64,000 nucleotides of DNA. Source: Pristionchus mayeri. Its lineage: Eukaryota > Nematoda > Chromadorea > Rhabditida > Neodiplogasteridae. The stretch's first letter is position 1. Each line of letters begins with the position of its first letter. The position numbers and the translations under genes are program-made. The stretch is from positions 33,275,469 through 33,339,468 of the forward strand of contig BTRK01000005.1 of NCBI GenBank assembly GCA_036245805.1, read 5' to 3'. Shown here one piece after another: positions 48,101-60,100 of the stretch. The notes beneath the pieces were generated by a model. That model saw nothing but the letters and a program-made list of their open reading frames with translations, was not told the origin of the DNA and ran no database searches.

Positions 48101-51100
48101 TCGAAGCTCGTCCTGCTGCTGTGCCATGATGTTCTGCGTTTTTGGCCATCTTTAGTGCATGCGCTTGTTTTATTACCCGCTGCATCTGTTGGTGTTGTTG
48201 TTGTTGTTGTTGATGATGCTGCTGCTGGGCTTGACGATTGGCCAGATGTTGAAGATATTGTCTCATCTGTGCTTCTCTGCGCGCTTGTTCCGCTCCAGCA
48301 GCCGCCTGCTCGACCGCTGCATTCATCGGGTGGACGTTGTAAGGCTCGCCTGCTCTCTGTGGTTGGATCGCCTGCAGGAGAATCATTAGTGGGCAAGAGT
48401 TGCGGATGAGAACTGAATGCCGTTCGGGTAGGATCAATAATCGGTTGAACAAATGCATTTCCCGGCAGAGTTCCAAGCCCTATGGGACCTTCAAGTTGGG
48501 TTCAATAATTTTTTGTTATTGAATTCGTTTGTTCTAACCGGCCATATAGCCACTCGGAACAGTTTATTCCCTCACCTGAGGCTGCGGCACAGCTCCTCCC
48601 TCTGCAGCAGCAGCTTGTTGAGTGTGAAGCACGTGGTCCCCGAGGAAGCGCGGGTGAAAGACACGATACTCGGGCGCATTGCCGGGAAGGTCGTTGTTAG
48701 GCGGGCCTTCTCCAGACATGCCCTGAAAGAGGGAAGAATCGAATGGCTATGATTGATAACGAGACCATGAGATCGGAAGCTCTCAGTAGGAGCGCTTTCA
48801 CCAGGTTGAAATTGCAATGCAAATTGTGGCGAAATTTAAAAGCGATAGCAGTGAAAGTAAACGAATTTCATTATTTTCACTAATTTAGTGCTGATTGATC
48901 TGGTATTTGCGACCTGTGATATCGAAATATCGATCTTTAAAAAAATAGATTTTTTATTTTAGTAGCAGCAAAACGCGAAGAGAAATAGTGACAGGGACGA
49001 TACCACGCTAGATTGCCATTTCAGACGACAGTATTCCCTGGATAGATGTTTGTGTTTGGTAGCATCGCAGTGTCAACCTCATGATTTTGCTGAGGGGTGG
49101 ATTCTAGCCTCTAATTTTTTTAAGATATAATTTTTACTAAAAAAATAGTTTTAAGAAAATTTATTTTTATTATTCATGAGGCTAGCAAGAAGCATCCATA
49201 CATGATAACATGGTAACAATTATTTTCGCTTGCAGAAGACACGCGCTTGCCAATATAGGGTTAGGATTGTACTCATATTAGCCTCCTATCTATGCTTCAG
49301 CGGGCGATGCTCCTTTTCCTTCACCCTGCAGCATTTGTCCGATTGATTTCATTGGCTGGGAGAATTTGTAGCGTCTCGTGCGGGAACAGCGCACTTTGTG
49401 AGTGCGTCGCCAATCTCGCACGCGTTAGGCGCGTCAGAGTGCAGTCTGAACGTGCTGTGGCCTTAATGGAAAAGAAGCTTCTTCGCAATATGAATGCCCC
49501 CTGCAGGTTCCATAACAACGATTGATAGAGAGGAAATGAGGAAGTCATGGAGTTGGAATTGATGCGAGATGTGCGTAAGAGACTCAAGATGCGTCAGAGA
49601 TTTATAGGACAAGTACTTCGGTCAGTGAGGTGATTTTCCCGGAACGCTCTGACACCACCTCCCACGTATCTGACGAGTGGCAGAGATTAAGTAATCATCC
49701 CCAGAATGTTATGGCCTTGACCCCTCTCCTGCTTTCATCTGCTGGCCATCGTTAAGGTTTAAGATCGGTGTCGAGTGGATGAATGCCCCCTGCTGTTCGG
49801 GTTACACCCCAGCCATGCATTCAGAGAACTCTGCCGTTCCTAAGTGCACTCTCTACTGGTTCCGCGGTGCGGGAAAGTGAAGAGAAATGTGATATGCATC
49901 TGAGCATTATAGGTGAATTCACGATCATGTGCTCGTTTTATGCGAGTACAATTTTTTCTCACACACTCGATAATTGCTGTGGATTCGAACCGCTTGTTGA
50001 GCTGATTGGAGTTCCCATTGCTCTTCCTCGTGTGCATATCTCATATTATTGGCCGAGAAGTCCCTCTTTAGATGCGCCCTTTCTCTTTACCCCGAATGGG
50101 CCAAATCTCTCGATGTCTCTCTACAGATAAAGATAGAAAATCGATAACGTGAGAGAATTGTGAGAGTGTGAGACAGAATCGAGGTGGGAAATGTGGGCGA
50201 AAATTGAGATTAACCTTCCCATGAGAACAAATGTACGAGTTATGCTCATGTGCAAGAAGGATGCGAGAAAGAGGCCGGGGGTATTTATGGGTAATTGATA
50301 CCTGGAAAACTGCCAGTGGGAACGTTTGCGATAGATGAATGTGTATATCACAGTGGAAATGCAATTGCGTACGAATGGCAATAATGCATCGTTTATGCGA
50401 ATGACGAGAATACATATAAAATGAATCGATAATGGTAAGTGGAATCGGAGATAAGCACACCTGGTTTGCATCGGGATTCTGTGTGGTAAGAGTATAAAAC
50501 CGGAAGGATAATACATTTCCGCCTGGTGGTGGTCAATCGATGAGATACTGTGTCGTGATAAGCGTGTGAGATACAAAGAGATCCTTTACAATGCTGCAGC
50601 TGCAGCTTCCTGATCGCGCTTCCGCTTGCGCGTCATCGGCCCTTGGAGGATGACAGTAGAGGCTACACTCTGCCCGCTTGTCTCCGGTACTTGAGGTGCT
50701 GGAGGTGGCAGTTGAGGCGGGGGAGTGTCCTCGAGTTCCTCGAACACGCGCACGTATCGAGTGATCTCGCGACACTTGGGGCACTTGAGCCGACCGTGGG
50801 CGTTGGCCAGATACAAGGCGCACGGCTCGCACGAGTTGTGCCCGCACTTGGTCATGACGACACGACGATGCGGATTCGGATTGATGCAGATGGGACACTC
50901 GCGAGTGTAGCGCTTGGCGAGATTGTCACTGCAAAGACGATTGTATTTTTTTGGAAATTCATGAACTAGAAAATGAACGCTAGGTCTTGTTTTTAATGAG
51001 TTGACTCACGGCTTCTCGTTCTCCTCTATCAATGCGGCGATGCGTGCGCTCTTCGCAGCAGCGGCCATCTGCACTTGAGCGTTCCCCTCCGCGGCCAACG

Positions 51101-54100
51101 CCTCCTCGTCGACCTCTTCTTCGTCGTCGCCCTCGTCGTCAGACAGGTCCTCGGCGTCGACGATCCTCATCTGCAGGCCCTGCGCCTCCAACTCGCGCCC
51201 CAATCTGAAATTAACAGCGTAATTTGTGGTAGAATTTCTCATTTTATGTTATTGGGAGTATTTTTTATGAGCTTTCGCACTTTAAAAAGTGGTTAGTATT
51301 GAAACTTTGCAAGAAAAAAAGTTACCTGTCCATGACATCCTGAACGTCGGCGACCTGCGCGTCGAGTGCGCCGGGCTCGTCATTGGGTGCCGCAGCTGCT
51401 GGCTCCTCAGGCGCCTGCCTATCGATGCGGTGGGCGACGTTTAAAAACTGGCGCGCGAACACTGGATCTACGAAATCATGCCAATTGTGGGCGGCGATTG
51501 GCTGCTGCGGGGGCAGTGGCTGGGCTGGCTGCTGCTGTGCATTCACGCCCCCTTGCTGCCTCATCCTACGCACGAGGTCTTCGTACTCGTGGCGATTGAT
51601 GAGAACGGGGTGAACGGGCGGCTGCTGTTGCTGGTGATTCGGCCAGTCGTGAGCGACGACGGCGATGTTGTCTGGCTGCACGAGTGCTTGCACTGGCGGT
51701 TGATGGTGAACATCAAGCTGCAGGGCAGCCTGATGATCCGCATGGCGTTGCATAGCCTGCTGGAGGGCCTGCAACTGCATCTGTTGCATCTCATGCTGTT
51801 GCTGTTGCTGCTGGAGTGTCCGCATCTGCTTCCTCAGCTCCTCCCTCTGAAATTTGACATAATTAGAGATCGCCTCAACGTAAAGGAATGCAGTCTCGAT
51901 GAACCCCCTCAAGTTGGTATCGATAGATAAATACTAAGTTACTACTGACCATTAGCGCTTCGTGGTACTGCTGCTGTTGCTGCTGGTCGCGGAGCCATTG
52001 CATGTTGTCGGGCAGTGCTGGGGGCGCTATCACGTGCATCCAGTAACGCAAGTCGTAGTTGGCGACGCCAGCCGCCACTGGCAGTGCGTAGGGAGGCAGA
52101 ACTTCCAAGTTTAGATTGGGCAAGACGGGGAGGTCGGGAAGATCAGGCCGATGGACAATGATTGGATGGTCCATGCCTAAAGAGAGAGTCACTTAATGGG
52201 CGACTAGAAAGTAATTCGATATCGAGATATGATGAGATGAGCATAAATTGTGGGAAAACGATCCCTTAGCGTCGATTGACCTTGGCAAATGCGGGAAAAT
52301 AAAGCGGAACACGGAGTTAACGGCTCTCCGAAAGCAACCAATGACTAATATGCAAAATAAATCGTTTGGCGTTCATTCCCAGTGCAAATATTATGTAAAT
52401 AGTCGCGTCAAATTCTCAACTGATGAAAAGGGGAATGAGCAATTATGGAAGCCTCCCTTCGTTCAAAAAAGTTACTGTAGTTTGGCATAATTCGAAAGGT
52501 GCGTCGCTTTGAGACCGCATGTACTCAAATCGATGTGCCATTCCTACCCCTACCTCCCCCCTCTCTCTCTCTCGTCCGCGTCGTTCCTCTCTCTCTCCCC
52601 TCCCCCTCCTCATCCCTTCACACTCCTCTCTCGTCAACCAAGCGCGAACTGACTTATTTCCTAGTGCTTGTCACATGAATCATCATTTTATCAGAAGCAC
52701 ATAAGAATATTTATTTATTTTAAAGGGAAAATATACATTAATTTTTTTGCATTTTCCAATTCAATTTGTCCAGCAATGTAATTCATAGATTTGTGTAGAG
52801 GTTGTGAGGACTTAAAATGCAGAGCTGGTGCCAGGGCGGACGCGCTTTACATTCGAGTGTACAATCTCGACGCCAGCACCATCGTATTGGCGAGTGCGCT
52901 TGCCCTTATTCTGCTCTCGTCAATGAGGAATTGGCGGCTCCTTCGTCTCTTCGAACGTGCGTACGTACGTCGTGGGCTTGCGGCACAGCGGGCAGGGGAA
53001 GGTGGGCTCGTCGGAGAGTTCGGCTAGTTCCTCGGCGCACGTCGTGCACGTCATGTGGCCGCATGCGACTAGGACGGCGCGTCGCTTTGGATTCACAGCG
53101 AAACAGATGGAGCAGCTTCGGTTGTATTGTAGCGACAATGAGTATCTGCAAGAGATGAACTAAGTTTTCGCACAGCTTGTCGACAATTTGTTCAACACTC
53201 AGACCTTGTTAAGAAGAAAGAAAAGTGCGATTGCTGATGTCGCAAGACTCACGGTAGCTCATCGACCTCACGAGCGAGCTGGATCCGTTCTGCCCTTTTT
53301 CTGGTAGCATTCTTCTTCGCCGTTGTGAGCTTGCCTTTCTCCTGCTTCAGGCGGTCTTGTAGCTTCTTCCGCGCCTGTCGTATCTCCACTAGCCTGCAAT
53401 GAAAATGTTATGACTATGAGGCAAATTTTAATTGTCAGAATGACTGGTACTACTTGGGCTATACCTCGACTCTTCACGGCGAACTTCTTCCATCAGTCGC
53501 TGTATTTTATTGTTGATCTGATCTTCTTGTTGGAGCAGCGCAGGTTCCTTTGAGTTGACGTCGTACTCCGTGCGTGCCACGAGATCCTCTTGCTGCTTAA
53601 CCTGTTCGCCAAATAAAAATTGTTGGTTTATATTTACACTCCTACTAGAAGAAAATCTTTAGAATTGCGATCAGTTCTGCTATTCATCGAGATGATTTGG
53701 TTGAATGAGTGAATGAACCTTATGAATGGCCGCTCGCTCCTCCTCCTCGAATTTCTCTCTTAGTCGTTCCGCCTTCTCTGCTTCGTCTCGTTCTCGAGAT
53801 CGTCGTGCCTCTTCGTTTGGAGGGTCCAAGTCGAGCTCGTCTTCCGACTCATCATCAGATGAGTCGGAATCCTCGCTATCTTCCACTTCCTGGTTGGACT
53901 CCTCGGCGTCTGTTTTTCCGTCATCCTCCTTATATATCACACGTATCACGAGTCAGCGGAGGAGTGCGGGAACATTTTGAAAATTTGTGTCATCAATTTG
54001 GCCCATACAATGGTAGTATAAAACCCTGGAGTGATGATTTCGAAAAATATAGGTAATTTGTCCCAGAGCCGGCTTTTATAATTTTCCGGTTTTGTACCGT

Positions 54101-57100
54101 CTATCTGCTCCCAGTTGAGCTAGAAAGGTGGCATTGGGCTTACAATTTGTGGAAAATTATTTTGAACAACTTTTATGTTGACAGCTTTTGTGTGTGATGC
54201 CAATTGAAAATGTTATGATAAAAAGTCCATTTTTTAAAGCAAAAATAAATTTTTTCGACATCACGCAGGAAACTTGCAGCGGATTTTCTTTGCATATTTC
54301 GAAAGAAGAAGTCAACCTGCATTATATAAAAAAATTAGCAAAGAAATTCAAGGGTAGATTTGCATTGTAATTTTGGGCCAAAGTGGAACTTTGGCAAAAT
54401 CGCAAAAATCATTATTTTCAAATTCTTTCCAAATGTACCCCTGGCAATTTTTATGAATTTTTAAATTCGAAATGCATATATTTGCCGTGTTTAAAGATTG
54501 TTTTAAGTAAAATAAATAAGTTTTGAAAGAATTTGAAAATAATAATTTTTGCGATTTTGCCAAAGTTCCACTTTTGGCCCCAAATTACAATGCAAATCTA
54601 CCCTTGAATTCCTTTCCTATTTTTTATATAATGCAGGTTGGCTTCTTCTTTCGAAATATGCAAAGAAAATCCAGAAAATCCACAAGTTTCCTGCGTGATG
54701 TCGAAAAAAATGTTGTTTTGCTTGACAAAATGGACTTTTTACCATAACATTTTCAATTGGCATCACACACAAAAGTTGTTCAAAATAATTCTCCACACAT
54801 TTTAAGCCCAATGCCACCTTTCTAGCTCAACTGGGAGCAGATATACGGTACAAAACCGGAAAATTCCTAAAGGCCGGCTCTGGGACAAATTACCTATATT
54901 TTTTGAAATCATCACTCCAGGGTATTATACTACCATAGTATGGGCCAAATTCGAGATACAAATTTTCAAAATGTTCCCGAGGGGCCTATTTTTCATCCAC
55001 TGACTCGTGATACACGTGATATATTTATACTATTTTTTTTCGAAATAGCCTTTTACAAAATTGAAATAGAACACGCAATTAATGACGATTAATATGACGA
55101 GTTATATATGGGAAATAGGGTCAACGGGATCTGCTCAGGGGAACTGGTTTGACCTTATAGTCGGGAATTATTTGCTTTCGTTTTAATAAGTAATTCGTTT
55201 TACACTTACCTCATCTACTTGGTTGTTGATGAAGTTTATCGGAAACGTGGGTGGGTTTGCGAGAGGTGCAGCAGGTGGTGGTCTGGGCACCTGCAACATT
55301 TTCCATGAGCCTTTTTAAACTGAGTTCAATAGAATGACCAATTGGTTGCATGATTACTGCTAATTCTCACCAGGGTAAATGATGACGAGACTGGGAAGCT
55401 TGGAAAAATCGGAAACGTGGGAGAACGGGAAAAGGGAACATGGGAATGGCTGAGATTAAATGGTTGCTGCATAGGTGGTATAGGCATGCCAGGTGGTCTA
55501 GGCAGAATCCAATTCTGGTCGAGGAAGTTTGGGTCCATTTCTGATGAGATCGCATTGATTAACTTCACGTCAACATGATTGGAAGACACGTTATGTCACG
55601 CCAATTAAATTAAATTTAATAAGGCCATGTGCAGAGAAGAAAAATCAGGGCGTTGCGAGCGGTAATGGCGGGAGCACGCGATTTGCGTGCATAGGATGTA
55701 TTCAAAAGTGCGTTTCTAGAAGCTGAGCAAAAGGTTCGCCACAGGGTACAAGACAAGCAAAGACAATTTGTCATTTCGAAATCCAATTGTAGTGTTTTTT
55801 TTAATGTTCTGTAAATGGCAAGTGTTGGAGAAAATGTGATTCACGAAAAAAGAAGAAGACGAAGAAGCAATAATGATTTATCAATACTGTGTACATATTT
55901 ACATTTGCGAAAATCTACTGATTATGCTGAAAGTAGTCATGATCTAAATTCTGCCGGAATCCACGAAATTCCTTTTTACTCGATGACGGGTAGGAGCGGG
56001 TGCCCTCGCTCTCACGCTTGCGCGAGCCTTCAATTTGCTGCGGGCGAACGACCTGGAAATTTGATGATTGTTGAGATATTATTCTTTTTCTGCACTACAT
56101 GGTTATTTTAACATGGAGAAGATAGTGGAGCCAATATTGCAACACTTACCTCGGGAACCTTGACTGGATCCTCGAAAGTTTGCACGAATCCTGTCATCAT
56201 GCGACAGTAGGGGCAGGGGAATTGGTCACCACTCGCGCTGGGTCCCGCAGCCAGCTGTTCGGCGCACGTAGCGCACATCATATGGCCGCAGGCGATGAGA
56301 GTGGCGCGGCGTCGAGGATTGGCGGAGCGGCAGATGGTGCACTCGCGAGAGTATGTGATGGATAGAGAGCTACTGCAAGGAATGTATTGTGATGTACCTT
56401 CACTAGATGTGCTTTCTTGTTGTATACATAATTCGTAAATAGGAGAATTAGTGCCATTCTTGGCATTAATTGGATGAAATTAGAAGAATCATGGCTGTAG
56501 TAAACTCACGGATGATCATCGTATTCTTTCATCGCCTTGATACGCTCCTCCCGCTTGGATACGGCCATGGTTCGAGCCAAGATTAGGTCGTCCTCCTCCT
56601 TCTTGAGATCACTCTCTTGTGCCTCTCTCTCCTCGTGCATAACTCGCAGCCTCAATATATCTTCTAATCATTTTGACTCGTGTTATATTACTGTATTCAC
56701 TTCTTGCATGCATACTTCTCTTACACATTTTTCTATATTAATTTTAACACTAACAGAACAACAACTGTACCTCTCTTGTCGCATTTGGACCTCATTCAGG
56801 AGACGAGCGATTGCTGCATTTTCACTGTTCTCGCGCTCGAGTTGCGCCAGTCGCTCGCGACTCTGTTGTTCCGCCTTGTGACGTAATCGTTCCTCGCGAA
56901 CCGCGACCTCTCGCACTAGGGCATCCTCTTCACGCTTTAGCCGTTCTTGACGCTTCCCCAGCTCTTGCGATTCGAGTTCCTGTCAAGTTTAACATGTAGG
57001 ATTAAATTTCTAATGCGTGTTCTGGTATATATTATGGATGATTGTGCAATGAAACTGCTCTAGATGCTAAACTCTTACATCTTAATATTTTGTTCACCTG

Positions 57101-60100
57101 TCGATGCGCTTTCGCTTCCGCTTCAGTCATCTGGTACGCATAGAAGACGGTGTTCTCCGCGTCTGGCTCGTCTCTGTCGTCGCGTAACGCGTTGAGTAGT
57201 GCCCGCGTGGCAGCGAGTGGGATCGATAGGGGAAGGGGATCGTCTTGAGGGAGAATTGGTGGCTGTAAGTTGCTTATTTAGTTGAGCATATATGCTTTAA
57301 ACGGATATTTGGCTACATGTTTGTTGATAACTAAGTCACAGGTAAGATATGGTTGGAAAGTGTACCCTGTGGTTAGTGTGGATTAGGATGTCGTCGTCAT
57401 GTTCGACGTCTGAATTGATTTCGCCCTCCTCGAGATTATTGTAGACATGCAGGGTGGAAGGGTCCATGATGGAAGGCTCCATGCCTGTTGAGAATTGGCA
57501 TTTCTTATAGGAAAGAGACATATTTACAGCGATCTCGGTTGTTTAGTGGTCCTAGATTAAGGAAACGCTTTTTATGTGAATGTGGAACAAATTAAAATCA
57601 AGCAGTCAAATCAAATCAAAGTAGTTCGACAGATAATGGTGTTGTACAATGTACAGTATTCACGTTCGGGATATTTACGTTGGGTCATGATGTTGTGTCA
57701 AATATATGCCTCATGAAACTGAATATCGCTTAGATTGTCTTGCATTTTGCTTTATAATTACATTTTTGAGAAATATTTTTATTTAAAAAAATGTTAATGA
57801 TAATTGTGATGGATGAAAACCTATTACTCTGATTAACATTTTTTTTTGAACATTTGAACAATAATCAACAACGATTGTACTATGGAAGAGGTAGTCAGTC
57901 ATGTGCGGTAGAGGATTTTGTAGAGTGGAGGACGGGGCAGCTTCCCCTGGGGAGATGACATGATGATGTCATCCGCCTTGCGCTTACGAGGGGTGGTCGT
58001 AGACACTTCGGGCGTCATTGGTCGGATGACCTAGGAGAGAGAGGTTAGATAGAATAGCATTGACAGGATAATTTATTACTACCTCCTGAATCTCCTCCGG
58101 ATCCTCGAATGTCTGCACGAAGCCCGTGGTCTTGCGGCAGTAAGGGCAGGCGAATTGGCCGGCACTCGACCCGGGTCCCTCGGACATTTGCTCGGCGCAT
58201 GTCGCGCACATCATGTGGCCGCAGGCGATGAGAGTGGCACGGCGTCGTGGGTTCGCCGTAAGGCAGATGGTGCACTGGCGCGAGTAGCGTGCTGCGACGG
58301 AGATGCTGCATGGAACTATTGTTACTGTTCAAGCAAAAGACTTGCTGTGCATATGGGAGTAGCCACTCACGGATGGTCATCATACTCCTTGGTTGCCTTG
58401 ATGCGTTCCTCCTTCTTGGCGGCTGCCTTGAATCGTGCCTCCTCTAGGTCCACCTCCTGTTGTTCGAGGTCTCGCTCTTGTGCTTCCCTCTCCGCGCGCA
58501 TCACTCGCAGCCTGGAAATAATTCTGATATACTCGGAGAAATGCTTTATTCCGAATTCATATAGGCGGCGTTTAATGATCACCTCTCTTTCTGTTCCTCC
58601 ATTTCGCCAGCGAGGCGAGCGATCTTGGCCTCTACATCCTGCTCATGCGCCAGTTGGGCGAGTCGTTCGATGCTCTGCTGCTCGGTCCTCTTGCGCAGCT
58701 GCTTCTCACGATTCTTCACTTCACTCGCCAACGCGGCCTCTTCGTGCTTGAGTCGTGCTTGGCGCTTCTCCAACGTTCTCGATTCGTGTAGCTCCTGCTC
58801 CTGTAGGAACAAATTATTATTAATTTTTTGCTCACAGTTTGGGTCATATTGAGGAGCGAGTGACTCGCCCTTCTCATCAGCTCGGCATTTCTCTCTTTAG
58901 CGAGTCTAGCTCGCTCATCTCGCAGTCTCTGCTTCCTCGCTTCCTCTGCCTTCTTCGCTTCTTCAACAGCGCGCACAGCAGCTGTCTCCTCGGTGTGCTG
59001 CTCCAACTCGAGTCGCTCCATCTGCAAGATTGGCTTGTTGGAGGGGCTTAAGAAGACGCTCGTTGAGAGTCGTGCAGCGTCGTGCAGCGAATCGTCCCCG
59101 CCATCTCAACTGTGGCACTCGGGCTATGTTCGAGAATCGATGGAAGGGTTGGGGCTGGGGCAGAGACTCATCAGGTCTCATCATCAGGTGCTCATATCAT
59201 CACGTCCTGAGTTGGGTAAGGGTGGTGATAGTGTGCTCGGGCAGGGATGCGAACGAACCATGTACTCGTTGTATTCCTCCGGGATCCGCTCTTCGGCCTC
59301 CTTGGCAGCCTGTGCTTCCCATGCAGCCTGCTGCCGCCAAGCGGCTTGAAGTTGCTACAAGGATAACGTCTGTATTTGACCACTTAATGGTGAATGGTCA
59401 GGCATTTATAAAGCTATTCAGGAGCTAACTATAGGAATACAATATCCTGACGACGGCATCAAAGACAATAGCTAACTACCCTCACCAGGTACGAAGCGGA
59501 CTCGTAGTCGTGCTCGGCCAGCTCTACACCTTGACTGTCAGCACTGCGATCGTCGAAGGATTCCACGTCTATAACTCCAGACGACGATGTATCATCCTCG
59601 TCGGCCTCCTGGTGATACTGGAATCCATCTGAGAAGTTGAAGGAGTCGTCCGAGGCATCCGGCGGTATCTCGTACACGTGGTACATCACTCCGTTGTCGT
59701 CTATGCCCGTGTCCATGTACTGCTCGTTGCCGAAATCGGCAATGTCAACGGAATCTTCTGGCAGAAATCCCCCGCTTCCGGCGTACTCGTCACTCGCGGA
59801 TGCTGCAAGCCGTGTCTGTAGCCTCGTCATTGGCCGCTGTCGACCGGTATTCAGTGCAGCCGCCCGTGCCTTGTTCCGCTCCAACGATTCCTCGACCAAC
59901 CGCTCGTGGAGGGGCCGAGTACCCATATCTGAAAGGAAGAGGAGTTGCGCCTTTCGAAAAAAAGAAAGAGAAAAGAACATGGCCCTGAGAGTACGTGACA
60001 TAGTGCACACTAAATATAGGAGTGGCAAAGGAGGTCGTGTTGTTTAGTAGAGGACGATTATGTTGAGCAGTGCTTGTGGAATAGTTTCCGAGGGAAACGA

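Noticed and set aside
50121..50576. 151-codon minus-strand frame between RING genes 4 and 5
   Set aside because: His/Ile/Ser-rich, AT-rich, no motif and no splice signal; treated as spacer.
58155..58751. 198-codon plus-strand frame
   Set aside because: Antisense of RING gene 1 coding exons; crosses their introns.
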